A DNA stretch of 64,000 bases from Pseudomonadota bacterium (GCA_018261735.1 JAGTRM010000009.1:45920-109919); one strand, 5' to 3'. Positions 9,444 to 17,735 are shown, counted from the stretch's first letter. Notes: generated by a model not told the origin, from the sequence alone. A program made the numbers and translations.

Positions 9444-9689
9444 ATGTCGAACAACACTTTGGGGCAACTCGTGCGCGGCCAGAAAGCCGTGGTCACCGGC
9501 CTTCTGGCCGAATCGCGGCCTTTCCGCCGCAAATTGCTGGCCATGGGGCTAACCCCCGGCTGTGAGGTGGAAATTGTGCGCGTCGCGCCGCTGGGCGACC
9601 CGATGGAGGTTTCCTTGCGCGGTTTCCGCCTAAGCCTGCGCCGTATTGAAGCAGCCGGGATTGGCGTGGAGGTGATCAGCCATGCATGA
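9444..9689 (+). CDS. feoA: FeoA, ferrous iron transport protein A
   Basis: 81 aa, cytoplasmic SH3-like partner of the FeoB ferrous iron transporter. Typical features are the opening TLGQLVRGQKAVVTGL, RRKLLAMGLTPGCEVEIVR and the closing SLRRIEA. The start is the ATG at 9444, after CAGGGAG; the longer frame from 9387 lacks a ribosome binding site. It overlaps feoB by 8 nt, which indicates coupling. Confidence 0.95.
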   Translation: MSNNTLGQLVRGQKAVVTGLLAESRPFRRKLLAMGLTPGCEVEIVRVAPLGDPMEVSLRGFRLSLRRIEAAGIGVEVISHA

Positions 9690-12024
9690 AATTGAAATCG
9701 CCCTGCTGGGCAATCCGAACTGTGGCAAAACCACCGTATTCAATGCCCTGACTGGTGCGCGTCAGCGCGTGGGCAACTGGCCCGGCGTAACCGTCGAAAA
9801 GAAAATCGGCCGCTTCAACCGACACGGCCGGACGATCAACGTGGTTGATCTGCCCGGGACTTATGCGCTGGAGCATGAAATTCATGGCTTGTCTGACGAT
9901 GAACGCATCGCCCGCGACTATGCCATGGCGGGAGAGGCCGACCTGATCGTTAACGTGATTGATGCCTCGAACCTGCAACGCAACCTGTACCTGACCTTCC
10001 AGTTGCTCGACCTGGGCCGGCCCATGCTGGTCGTGCTCAACATGATGGATTCGGTTGAAGATCGTGGCGAAGAAATCGACATCCCGGCCCTGCAAACGGC
10101 ATTGGGCTGCCCGGTAATCGGCATTGCCGCCAGCCGGAACAGAGGGATTGCCGAACTGAAGGACGTTATCTTCCATGCAGCGGAGAAGCCCGTACCGCCA
10201 ATCGGCACACAAACCTTGCCGGCCGCCCATGCCACGGCACTATCCGCGCTATCTGCCGCATCCGAAAACCTGGCCGGCCAAAGCCGCTGGCATTTACTTG
10301 GATTGGTGCAGAATGGCGATTCGGACAAAGCCCTGAACGACAAAGAAATATCAGCGCTGCAGAACTTGCAGCAAAGCTGGGGAAGTTCATTTGACGGGGA
10401 AATCGATATTGCCATTGCAAGCGCACGCTATGAAGCCATCGATGCCTTGTGCAAGGGAGTCTTCAGCCGGCCGCTTGAAGCCGGCGAGGCACTGACCAGC
10501 AAGCTCGATCGTATTGCGCTGCACCGCATCTGGGGCATTCCGGTCTTCCTGGGCGCGATGTACCTGATGTTCCTGCTTTCGATCAATGTCGGCTCCGCGT
10601 TTATCGATTTCTTTGACGTGCTGGCAGGCACGCTGTTTGTTGAAGGCGCAACAGAGGTATTGAGCCAGATAGGCACGCCCGAGTGGCTCACCGTGTTCAT
10701 TGCCAACGGCATCGGTGGCGGTATCCAGACCGTATCAACCTTCATCCCGGTGATCGCCGCAATGTTCCTGTGTCTTTCCTTCCTTGAAGACTCGGGTTAT
10801 CTCGCGCGTGCCGCAATGGTGACGGACCGGGCAATGAACAAACTGGGTCTGCCAGGGAAAGCCTTTGTGCCGATGCTGGTCGGTTTCGGCTGCAACGTGC
10901 CGGCGATCATGGGCACGCGCACGCTGGATTCGGTACGTGACCGCCTGCAGGCCGTGATGATGATCCCGTTCATGTCCTGCGGTGCCCGGCTGCCGGTTTA
11001 TGCGCTGTTCGCCGCGGCATTCTTCCCGACCAACGGCCAGAACGTGGTGTTTGCGCTCTACCTGGCCGGCATCATCGTGGCCTCTGCCACCGGATTGATC
11101 CTCAAGCACACGCTGCTGCCAGGCAAATCCACCCCTTTCGTGATGGAGCTTCCACCCTACCGCATGCCCACACTGAAAGGCCTGCTGCTGCGCAGTTGGG
11201 ACCGCCTCAAGGTGTTTATCCTCAACGCAGGCAAGATCATCGTCGGCGTGGTGATGGTGCTGAATATTCTTAACTCGCTCGGCACCGACGGCAGCTTTGG
11301 CAACGAAAACACTGAAAAATCCGTTCTGACCAGCGTAAGCCAGCATGTTTCGGTGGTATTCGAGCCCATGGGTGTCAGCCGCGAAAACTGGCCTGCGACC
11401 GTGGGTATTTTCACCGGCATCTTCGCCAAGGAAGCCGTGGTCGGCACTCTGGATTCGCTCTACACCAGCATTGCCGCCAAGGACAACAAGGAAGAAGAGG
11501 AGAAAGAACCGTACAGCCTGCCGGGTGGAATACAGAAAGCATGGGAAACGATTCCGGAAAATCTGGGCAAGCTGGGTGATTCCCTGGCCGACCCGCTGGG
11601 TATCAACCTGGGCGATGTGGAAGCTGCCGAGGCCGCAGGTGACGAGATCAACAAGGATAACTTCGCGGTGATGCGCCAGCTGTTCGGTTCGACTGCCGCC
11701 GCCATCGCCTACTTGTTGTTCGTGTTGCTCTATATTCCCTGCGTGGCCGCGCTGGGCGCGGTTTACCGCGAAACCGGCTCGCGCTGGACGCTGCTGGTAG
11801 CCGGCTGGGCGTTCGCCATGGCTTGGGGCAGCGGCACGCTGTGGTACCAGGCAGCCCAGCTCGGCACATCGCCATTGAGCGCAGGAAGCTGGATTGTCAG
11901 CCTGGTTCTGGCAGCCGCCCTCGGTATCGTCCTGCTGCGCCGTGCAGGCCAGCGCGCCGGAGAGATCCGGGCATCCGCCCCTGCTCAAGAAAAAGCTTGC
12001 GCCAGCGGAAGTTGCTGCCAATGA
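9682..12024 (+). CDS. feoB: FeoB, ferrous iron transporter
   Basis: 780 aa. The N-terminal G domain has the P-loop GNPNCGKT at residues 10-17, DLPGTYAL as G3 and NMMD as G4. A helical spacer follows, then the membrane domain with two gate-like repeats; GFGCNVPAIMGTRTL carries the cysteine seen in the first gate. An insertion of about 100 residues rich in Glu/Lys (KEEEEKEP) interrupts the C-terminal half. The tail is cysteine-rich (ACASGSCCQ) and could chelate metal. It imports Fe(II) into the cytoplasm. It is coupled by overlaps to feoA and feoC. Confidence 0.97.
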   Translation: MHEIEIALLGNPNCGKTTVFNALTGARQRVGNWPGVTVEKKIGRFNRHGRTINVVDLPGTYALEHEIHGLSDDERIARDYAMAGEADLIVNVIDASNLQRNLYLTFQLLDLGRPMLVVLNMMDSVEDRGEEIDIPALQTALGCPVIGIAASRNRGIAELKDVIFHAAEKPVPPIGTQTLPAAHATALSALSAASENLAGQSRWHLLGLVQNGDSDKALNDKEISALQNLQQSWGSSFDGEIDIAIASARYEAIDALCKGVFSRPLEAGEALTSKLDRIALHRIWGIPVFLGAMYLMFLLSINVGSAFIDFFDVLAGTLFVEGATEVLSQIGTPEWLTVFIANGIGGGIQTVSTFIPVIAAMFLCLSFLEDSGYLARAAMVTDRAMNKLGLPGKAFVPMLVGFGCNVPAIMGTRTLDSVRDRLQAVMMIPFMSCGARLPVYALFAAAFFPTNGQNVVFALYLAGIIVASATGLILKHTLLPGKSTPFVMELPPYRMPTLKGLLLRSWDRLKVFILNAGKIIVGVVMVLNILNSLGTDGSFGNENTEKSVLTSVSQHVSVVFEPMGVSRENWPATVGIFTGIFAKEAVVGTLDSLYTSIAAKDNKEEEEKEPYSLPGGIQKAWETIPENLGKLGDSLADPLGINLGDVEAAEAAGDEINKDNFAVMRQLFGSTAAAIAYLLFVLLYIPCVAALGAVYRETGSRWTLLVAGWAFAMAWGSGTLWYQAAQLGTSPLSAGSWIVSLVLAAALGIVLLRRAGQRAGEIRASAPAQEKACASGSCCQ

Positions 12025-12293
12025 TGAACGAACTGCGCCTCTATCTGCAGGATCGGCCTTCGGTGAGCCTGGCAGAACTTAGCCGCCAGTTCAAACAACC
12101 GGCGGCGGTGATTCAGGGCATGCTGTCGCATTGGCTGCGCAAGGGGCGCGTTGTGTTGATGCGCGCACCTTGTGCTGACCACTGCGGCCAGTGCGCCGGC
12201 GAAACCGAATGGTATCGCTGGCAAGAAAATCAACGGGCAGTCATCTTGCTCAAGCCCGTGAACTCCAACCACTCAGGAGAATCCCCATGCTGA
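12021..12293 (+). CDS. feoC: FeoC-like winged-helix protein
   Basis: 90 aa. Residues 1-50 form a small winged-helix (LYLQDRPSVSLAELSRQF, then VIQGMLSHWLRKGRVVLM). CADHCGQC follows, a cluster like the oxygen-sensitive Fe-S site of FeoC in enterobacteria, which protects FeoB from proteolysis. The start ATG overlaps the feoB stop (ATGA). It has three clustered cysteines and one terminal cysteine. I call FeoC from size, fold, cysteines and position; direct regulation of FeoB is inferred. Confidence 0.85.
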   Translation: MMNELRLYLQDRPSVSLAELSRQFKQPAAVIQGMLSHWLRKGRVVLMRAPCADHCGQCAGETEWYRWQENQRAVILLKPVNSNHSGESPC

Positions 12294-12793
12294 CTCCGTC
12301 CATGACAGATCGCTTGAACCACCAGATCAACCTTGAACAATTCTCATCCAACCTTTACCTGCAGATGAGCGCCTGGTGCGATCATCAGGGTTACACCGGC
12401 AGCGCTGCCTTCCTGCGCGAGCATGCCATGGAAGAACTCAAGCACATGTACAAGCTGTTCGACTATGTGTGCGAAACCGGTGCGCCTGCAGTATTGGGCA
12501 GCATCCCCGCCCCGCCTGTGACCTTCGCCTCGCTCGGCGAAGTTTTCAAGATGACCTACGAGCATGAAATCAAGATCACCGGCGCCATCAACAAACTGGT
12601 CTCGTTTGCGCTTGCTGAAGAAGACTTCAGCACCTTCCAGTTCCTGCAATGGTATGTGAGCGAACAGCATGAGGAAGAGCGCCTGTTCAAGAGCATCCTC
12701 GACAAGATCGCCGTGATCGGACTCGACGGCAAGGGCATCTACTTCCTCGACAAGGAAATCCGCAAACTGGCCGGACAAACCAGCGCGGGCTGA
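12287..12793 (+). CDS. ftnA: Non-haem ferritin
   Basis: 168 aa, ferritin-like four-helix bundle that oxidises and stores iron as a 24-mer shell. Ferroxidase-type residues are visible: E in INLEQFSSNLYLQMSAW, EHAMEELKHM (the ExxH motif), and EQHEEERLF in the fourth helix. The start overlaps the feoC stop by 7 nt and has CAGGAGA upstream, so it is the last gene of the feo operon. No haem-ligating Met typical of bacterioferritin is evident, so FtnA is preferred. Confidence 0.95.
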   Translation: MLTPSMTDRLNHQINLEQFSSNLYLQMSAWCDHQGYTGSAAFLREHAMEELKHMYKLFDYVCETGAPAVLGSIPAPPVTFASLGEVFKMTYEHEIKITGAINKLVSFALAEEDFSTFQFLQWYVSEQHEEERLFKSILDKIAVIGLDGKGIYFLDKEIRKLAGQTSAG

Positions 12794-13024
12794 CTTTGCT
12801 GCATATTTTCCTGCTCGGGCGGGGACGGGAAGCCGTTCCCGCGTTATTTTGCAGACACACTCCATCTTGCAGCACATCGAGTGCTAGCGAGGCTCTTCCT
12901 CCGGAGGGAGGAAGCGGGGATGGAGGGGATCAATCAAGAAAGGCTGCGAGTTGTAACGCATGGTGAAATCACTCGAGCTTGCTCGAGTGTGCTCATCTTG
13001 AATGCTTGCCACATTGCCGGCAGC
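12794..13024 (+). other. Gene-free, hairpin-rich stretch between ferritin and catalase
   Basis: Three stem-loops precede the terminator at 13025. They are CGGGAA-GCCG-TTCCCG at 12826-12841, the probable ferritin terminator; CTTCCTCC-GGAG-GGAGGAAG at 12895-12914; and CACTCGAG-CTTG-CTCGAGTG at 12970-12989. The 83-aa frame starting at 12881 is interrupted by these palindromes and has no ribosome binding site, so I do not call it. Either a 3' UTR of the feo operon or an independent RNA is possible. Confidence 0.5.
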
Positions 13025-13053
13025 CGGGAACGGGAAACCGTTCCCGCTTTTTT
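13025..13053 (+). terminator. Intrinsic terminator upstream of catalase
   Basis: A 9-bp stem CGGGAACGG/CCGTTCCCG closes on a GAAA tetraloop and is followed by CTTTTTT. It ends whatever is transcribed through the ferritin-catalase gap. Confidence 0.92.
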
Positions 13054-13067
13054 ATGTCTGCTGCACC

Positions 13068-13095
13068 TTGCAATGGTGTGCTCCTTGGCTACACA
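13068..13095 (+). promoter_or_regulatory. Probable catalase promoter
   Basis: TTGCAA and TACACA are separated by 16 bp, downstream of the terminator and 34 bp before the catalase start. This gives a leader of about 27 nt that contains AAGGAG. Only the sequence match supports it. Confidence 0.5.
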
Positions 13096-13128
13096 TAAAC
13101 AACAGTCTCATTCCAAGGAGTGCATGCC

Positions 13129-14589
13129 ATGAGCCAGGACAAGAAGCTCACCACCGCTGCCGGCTGCCCGGTGGTCGACAACCAGAACACGATGACTGCC
13201 GGCCCTCGCGGCCCGGTGCTGTTGCAAGATGTGTGGCTGCTGGAAAAGCTCGCGCATTTCGACCGGGAAGTGATTCCGGAGCGGCGCATGCACGCCAAGG
13301 GTTCGGGCGCCTACGGCACGTTCACGGTGACGCATGACATCACGCGCTACACCCGCGCCAAAATATTCAGCCAGATCGGCAAAAAAACCGAACTCTTTGC
13401 CCGCTTCACCACCGTGGCCGGCGAGCGCGGCGCGGCCGATGCCGAGCGCGATATCCGCGGCTTTGCGCTCAAGTTCTACACCGAAGAAGGCAACTGGGAT
13501 CTGGTCGGCAACAACACGCCCGTGTTCTTCCTGCGCGATCCGCTCAAGTTCCCGGATCTGAACCATGCAGTAAAACGCGATCCGCGCACCAATATGCGCA
13601 GCGCGGGCAACAACTGGGATTTCTGGACCTCGTTGCCCGAGGCCTTCCACCAAGTCACCATCGTAATGTCTGATCGCGGCCTGCCGGCCAGTTACCGCCA
13701 CATGCATGGCTTTGGCAGCCACACATTCAGCTTTATCAACGCGCAGAACGAGCGGCATTGGGTCAAATTCCACTTCCGCACCGAGCAGGGCATCAAGAAC
13801 CTGACAGATGCCGAAGCAGAAGCTATTGTCGGCAAAGACCGCGAAAGCCACCAGCGCGACCTGTTCGAGAGCATCGAAAAGGGCGATTTCCCGAAATGGA
13901 CGCTATTCATCCAGATCATGCCGGAAAAGGATGCATCGAAAGTCCCCTACAACCCGTTCGACCTGACCAAGATCTGGCCGCACAAGGATTACCCGCTGAT
14001 CGAAGTCGGCGTGATGGAACTGAACCGCAACCCGGAGAACTTCTTCGCCGAAGTCGAGCAATCGGCGTTCAACCCCGCGGCCGTGGTGCCTGGCATCAGT
14101 TTTTCGCCCGACAAGATGCTGCAGGCACGGCTGTTTTCTTACGGCGATGCGCAGCGCTACCGACTGGGCGTGAACCATCACCAGATTCCGGTCAACGCCC
14201 CGCGCTGCCCGGTACACAGCTACCACCGCGACGGCATGACCCGCGTGGACGGCAACCACGGCGGCACGCTCGGCTACGAGCCGAACAGCTACGGTGAATG
14301 GCAAGAGCAGCCGGATTTCTCCGAACCGCCGCTCAGCATCGAAGGCGCAGCTGACCACTGGAATCACCGCGTCGATGACGATTACTTCTCGCAACCGCGC
14401 GCGCTGTTCAAGTTAATGACGCCGGCGCAGCAAAAGGTGCTGTTCGAGAACACCGCCCGCTCGGTCGGCGGTGCACCGAAGGAAATCCAGTTGCGCCACA
14501 TCGGCAACTGCCTGAAGTGTGATCCGGCCTACGGCAAGGGCGTTGCCGATGCCTTGGGAATTGATCTGGATGAAATACCTGCGGGCTGA
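13129..14589 (+). CDS. katA: Monofunctional haem catalase (small-subunit clade)
   Basis: 486 aa, dismutates hydrogen peroxide in the cytoplasm. The distal histidine is in [14 protein letters not shown], the essential asparagine in [10 protein letters not shown], and the haem-ligating tyrosine in [14 protein letters not shown]. The length fits clade 3 enzymes. The start is the second nearby ATG (13129), which leaves AAGGAG at a normal distance. It sits just after the iron operon, sensible because it needs haem iron and limits Fenton chemistry. Confidence 0.97.
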   Translation: MSQDKKLTTAAGCPVVDNQNTMTAGPRGPVLLQDVWLLEKLAHFDREVIPERRMHAKGSGAYGTFTVTHDITRYTRAKIFSQIGKKTELFARFTTVAGERGAADAERDIRGFALKFYTEEGNWDLVGNNTPVFFLRDPLKFPDLNHAVKRDPRTNMRSAGNNWDFWTSLPEAFHQVTIVMSDRGLPASYRHMHGFGSHTFSFINAQNERHWVKFHFRTEQGIKNLTDAEAEAIVGKDRESHQRDLFESIEKGDFPKWTLFIQIMPEKDASKVPYNPFDLTKIWPHKDYPLIEVGVMELNRNPENFFAEVEQSAFNPAAVVPGISFSPDKMLQARLFSYGDAQRYRLGVNHHQIPVNAPRCPVHSYHRDGMTRVDGNHGGTLGYEPNSYGEWQEQPDFSEPPLSIEGAADHWNHRVDDDYFSQPRALFKLMTPAQQKVLFENTARSVGGAPKEIQLRHIGNCLKCDPAYGKGVADALGIDLDEIPAG

Positions 14590-14611
14590 TCTACTCTCCT
14601 GTCAATTGCAA

Positions 14612-14645
14612 AAAGGGAAATCTGCATCCGGGTTTCCCTTTTATT
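14612..14645 (+). terminator. Intrinsic terminator after catalase
   Basis: AAAGGGAAA (14612-14620) pairs with TTTCCCTTT (14633-14641), followed by a T-rich tail, 22 nt after the katA stop. Confidence 0.88.
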
Positions 14646-14744
14646 TTGTCCGCCATCCCTCAGCCATCTTTTGTTGGAAACCCGGCAAACGCATGCCCTT
14701 GTGGTAAGTCCCCAATGTCAGACATCCAACAAAAGAGCTACCCT

Positions 14745-14837
14745 ATGGCCTGTTTTTACCGCCGAAAGCCCGATTTTCCGGCCCGGCCATTGCTGCGCGG
14801 CATCGGCCGCATCCGACCGAGGAAACTCCATGAATGA
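14745..14837 (+). CDS. Possible short upstream ORF overlapping aroP
   Basis: A 30-codon frame (MACFYRRKPDFPARPLLRGI...) starts at an ATG with AAGAG about 7 nt upstream and stops 8 nt inside aroP. Its early Phe-Tyr and later Phe codons, and the overlap with an aromatic permease gene, suggest a coupled leader peptide. No terminator/antiterminator pair is visible here, so this is weak. A longer version could begin at 14715. Confidence 0.25.
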   Translation: MACFYRRKPDFPARPLLRGIGRIRPRKLHE

Positions 14838-16197
14838 AGAAATCCAGGGCGAAGCGCTCAAGCGCGGATTGAAAAATCGCCATATCCAGTTGATCGCGCT
14901 GGGCGGCGCGATCGGTACCGGGCTGTTCCTGGGCATTGCACAGACCATCAAGATGGCCGGGCCTTCCGTGCTGCTGGGCTATGCGCTCGGCGGCTTCATT
15001 GCCTTCCTGATCATGCGCCAGCTCGGTGAAATGGTGGCCGAAGAGCCGGTTTCCGGCTCGTTCAGCCATTTTGCCTACAAGTACTGGGGCGACTTTTTCG
15101 GTTTCCTCTCGGGCTGGAATTACTGGGTGCTCTATATCCTGGTCAGCATGGCCGAGCTCTCCGCCGTAGGCATCTATGTGCATTTCTGGTGGCCGGACAT
15201 ACCGACCTGGGTTTCCGCCGCAGTATTTTTCGTGGTGATCAATGCGGTGAACCTGGCCAACGTCAAACTGTTCGGCGAGATGGAGTTCTGGTTCGCGCTG
15301 ATCAAGGTTGTGGCCATCATCGGCATGATCCTGTTCGGCGGCTGGCTGCTGTTCACCGGCACCGGCGGCCCGCAAGCCTCGGTCAGCAACCTGTGGGCGC
15401 TGGGCGGCTTCTTCGCCAACGGCTTCAACGGCTTTGTGCTGTCGCTGGCAATCATCATGTTTTCGTTCGGCGGGCTGGAGCTCGTCGGCATTACCGCGGC
15501 TGAGGCCGATGATCCGCGCCACAGCATTCCGCGCGCGGTGAACCAGCTGATCTACCGGATCCTGATCTTCTACATCGGCGCGCTGGCGATCCTGCTCGCG
15601 CTGTTCCCGTGGAGCCAACTGGCCGAAGGCGGCAGCCCGTTCGTGCTGATCTTCTCGGCGCTGGGCAGCAACCTGACGGCCAACCTGCTCAACGTCGTCG
15701 TGCTGACTGCTGCCCTGTCGGTCTACAACAGCGGCGTGTACTGCAACAGCCGCATGCTGCATGGCCTGGCCCAGCAGGGCAACGCGCCGCGTATCCTCGC
15801 GCATGTCGACAAGCGCGGCGTGCCGGTTCCCGCCATCCTGGTTTCGGCCGTGGCAACCTTTGCTTGCGTGGTGCTCAACTACCTGGTGCCGGGCAAGGCC
15901 TTCCAGCTGCTGATGGCGCTGGTGGTCGCCTCGCTGGTGATCAACTGGGCCATGATCAGCCTGGCGCACATCAAGTTCCGCCGCGCCAAGATCCGCGAAG
16001 GTGTTGAGCCGGTGTTCAAGGCTTTCTGGTTTCCGTTCAGCAACTACCTCTGCCTGGCATTCCTGGCCTTCATGCTGGTACTGCTCTACCTGAACGGGGA
16101 AAAAATTGCTGTGGGACTGGTGCCGGTCTGGCTGGGATTGATTTGGCTCGGCTATCGTTTCAAAACACGGCCGCTTTCACTGGCTACAAACCAATAA
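14830..16197 (+). CDS. aroP: Aromatic amino acid permease, AroP/PheP type
   Basis: 455 aa, proton-coupled APC-superfamily permease with 12 hydrophobic segments. The N-terminus (LKRGLKNRHIQLIALGGAIG, then TGLFLG) and SFSHFAYKYWG, GWNYWVLY, VSAAVFFVVINA and MFSFGGLELVGITAAEAD closely resemble E. coli AroP, more than ProY. The start is the ATG at 14830, behind GAGGAAA; the frame open to 14671 lacks a ribosome binding site. Its substrates are expected to be Phe, Tyr and Trp. A predicted sRNA lies just downstream. Confidence 0.9.
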   Translation: MNEEIQGEALKRGLKNRHIQLIALGGAIGTGLFLGIAQTIKMAGPSVLLGYALGGFIAFLIMRQLGEMVAEEPVSGSFSHFAYKYWGDFFGFLSGWNYWVLYILVSMAELSAVGIYVHFWWPDIPTWVSAAVFFVVINAVNLANVKLFGEMEFWFALIKVVAIIGMILFGGWLLFTGTGGPQASVSNLWALGGFFANGFNGFVLSLAIIMFSFGGLELVGITAAEADDPRHSIPRAVNQLIYRILIFYIGALAILLALFPWSQLAEGGSPFVLIFSALGSNLTANLLNVVVLTAALSVYNSGVYCNSRMLHGLAQQGNAPRILAHVDKRGVPVPAILVSAVATFACVVLNYLVPGKAFQLLMALVVASLVINWAMISLAHIKFRRAKIREGVEPVFKAFWFPFSNYLCLAFLAFMLVLLYLNGEKIAVGLVPVWLGLIWLGYRFKTRPLSLATNQ

Positions 16198-16348
16198 AGG
16201 CAATTAAACCAATTAAAACACTGCAAACTGCCAGAAAATTTGACGTCCCGCTCGGTCACTCAGGGAAACCGGAGGGCGACAATGCCGGCAAAATGTAGTT
16301 CATGTGAAAATTCACCCAAAACATCGGGTAACTTTACTACCAAAATAA
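16198..16348 (+). other. Gene-free stretch after aroP
   Basis: About 150 bp with no reading frame I would accept and no obvious aroP terminator. It ends at the promoter of the predicted small RNA. Confidence 0.4.
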
Positions 16349-16377
16349 TTGAGGAATGGCGGGGATTTGCGTATAGT
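16349..16377 (+). promoter_or_regulatory. Promoter of the predicted small RNA
   Basis: TTGAGG (16349-16354) and TATAGT (16372-16377) are separated by exactly 17 bp, a good sigma-70 promoter in a gap with no downstream gene on this strand. The start site is expected near 16384. Confidence 0.7.
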
Positions 16378-16383
16378 TCAGTT

Positions 16384-16511
16384 GTCGCCCAGCTGCATGG
16401 GCGGTGTACTGCAAGTTTGGTTTCGCGGTTTTCCGCAAATCGAACCTCTTCTCCTCCTCCTCGGCCCGATTACGGATGCTTGCCAGAAGCAACCGAATCG
16501 GGTGTTTTTTT
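16384..16511 (+). ncRNA. Predicted ~128-nt small RNA with a CU-rich anti-SD stretch
   Basis: Between promoter and terminator the transcript would contain hairpin GCCCA/TGGGC (16387-16402), hairpin GCGG-TTTT-CCGC with flanking TTT/AAA pairs (16421-16439), an 18-nt pyrimidine-only single strand (16445-16462, ending CTCCTCCTCCTC), and then the terminator hairpin. There is no ORF with a ribosome binding site. The pyrimidine stretch is complementary to Shine-Dalgarno sequences (GGAGG), so it looks like a trans-acting antisense regulator. The boundaries are predicted. Confidence 0.65.
16465..16511 (+). terminator. Terminator of the predicted small RNA
   Basis: CCCGATT (16465-16471) pairs with AATCGGG (16496-16502). 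The arms extend inward through CGG/CCG and GCTT/AAGC with small internal loops. TGTTTTTTT follows. Confidence 0.88.
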
Positions 16512-16601
16512 GCCTGTTACTTTCGCCCTGCAAAATCACGCCCATCAGGCTGCGTCTGACATGCCAGCGCAACCTGATCTGCTCATCGATCAACCTATGA
16601 A

Positions 16602-17645
16602 TCAGCCTGCTGTACTGGATGCTGCCCAGATGTTCAAACCCGCATCGCTGGCCCAGACATCGATTTCAGCCAGTTCTTCAGCTGAAAAAGCCAGATTGGA
16701 CAATGCCGCCACGTTCTCCTCCAGCTGGCTGATTTTGCTGGCGCCAATCAAGGCCGAAGTCACGCGCAAATCACGCAAAACCCAAGCCAGCGCCATTTGT
16801 GCCAGCGATTGCCCCCGCCGTTGCGCGATATCGGCAAGGCCCTGGATTTTCTCCAGATTGGAGGATTCCAGGAAGTTTTCGCGAAACGAGGGCGAACTCT
16901 TGGCCTTGCGCGAATCGGCCGGAATCCCGCCCAGATACTTCCCGGTCAAGAGGCCCTGCGCAAGCGGCGAAAACACGATACAGCCGATATCCTGCTCTTC
17001 GAGCGTATCGAGCAAATCCTCTTCGATCCAGCGATTGAGCATCGAATATGAGGGCTGGTGAATCACGCAAGACATGCCCATTTCCCGCAGTAGGGCCGAG
17101 GCTTCGCGGGTCTTTTTCGCCGAATACGACGAAATCCCGGCATACAGCGCCTTGCCCTGTTTGACGGCTGTGGCCAGTGCACCCATGGTTTCTTCCAGCG
17201 GCGTATCCGGATCAAAGCGGTGCGAATAGAAAATATCGACATAGTCGATCTGCATCCGCTTCAGGCTCTGGTCCAGACTGGCCAGCAGGTACTTGCGCGA
17301 ACCGTCGACGCCGTACGGGCCGGGCCACATCCGGTAACCGGCCTTGGTGGAAATGATCAGCTCGTCGCGATAGGCAGCCAGATCCGTGGCAAGCACCCTG
17401 CCCAGCAATTCCTCGGCGGCACCGGGCGGCGGACCATAGTTGTTGGCCAGATCGAAATGGGTGATGCCAAGATCGAAAGCCCGCAGCAACAAATTCTTGG
17501 CGCTGGAGAAATCCGCCTCTCTGCCGAAGTTTTGCCACAGCCCCAGCGACAGGGCAGGCAATTGCAAGCCGCTGCGGCCCAGCCGCCGATACGGCATCGA
17601 ATCATAGCGGGTCGTGCTGGCAACATAGTTAACACCGGACATCAT
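16602..17645 (-). CDS. gpr: Aldo/keto reductase, YghZ (L-glyceraldehyde 3-phosphate reductase) type
   Basis: 347 aa, NADPH-dependent TIM-barrel reductase. ALSLGLWQNFG, GITHFDLANNYGPPPG, RDELIISTKAGY, MWPGPYG, RKYLLASLDQSLKRM and QGLLTGKYL match E. coli YghZ, which reduces L-glyceraldehyde 3-phosphate and methylglyoxal. Catalytic Asp (FDLANNY), Tyr (NNYG), Lys (STKAG) and His (YSHRFD) are present. Two adjacent ATGs are possible; the second (17642) is better spaced from GGGAG. It diverges from mgtC around a palindrome at 17709-17729. Confidence 0.93.
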   Translation of the reverse strand: MMSGVNYVASTTRYDSMPYRRLGRSGLQLPALSLGLWQNFGREADFSSAKNLLLRAFDLGITHFDLANNYGPPPGAAEELLGRVLATDLAAYRDELIISTKAGYRMWPGPYGVDGSRKYLLASLDQSLKRMQIDYVDIFYSHRFDPDTPLEETMGALATAVKQGKALYAGISSYSAKKTREASALLREMGMSCVIHQPSYSMLNRWIEEDLLDTLEEQDIGCIVFSPLAQGLLTGKYLGGIPADSRKAKSSPSFRENFLESSNLEKIQGLADIAQRRGQSLAQMALAWVLRDLRVTSALIGASKISQLEENVAALSNLAFSAEELAEIDVWASDAGLNIWAASSTAG

Positions 17646-17708
17646 TCACTCCCAGATTGATCAAACAGGATGGATCGCCGCGCCAGTCTTGAAACGGCAC
17701 ACGACCAA

Positions 17709-17729
17709 AAGGTAAGGTGGCCTTACCTT
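17709..17729. promoter_or_regulatory. Perfect palindrome, candidate operator
   Basis: AAGGTAAGG-TGG-CCTTACCTT, a perfect 9-bp inverted repeat with a 3-bp centre, lies in the 187-bp gap between two divergent genes. It has no T tail and no coding context. The size and symmetry fit a dimeric repressor or activator site. It lies upstream of the possible mgtC -35. Confidence 0.6.
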
Positions 17730-17735
17730 AACATT

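Noticed and set aside
12881..13132. 83-codon frame between ferritin and catalase
   Set aside because: It runs through three palindromes and a terminator, has no ribosome binding site, and its translation looks random.
16240..17061. 273-codon plus-strand frame after aroP
   Set aside because: It covers the sRNA promoter and terminator and continues antisense into the aldo/keto reductase gene.
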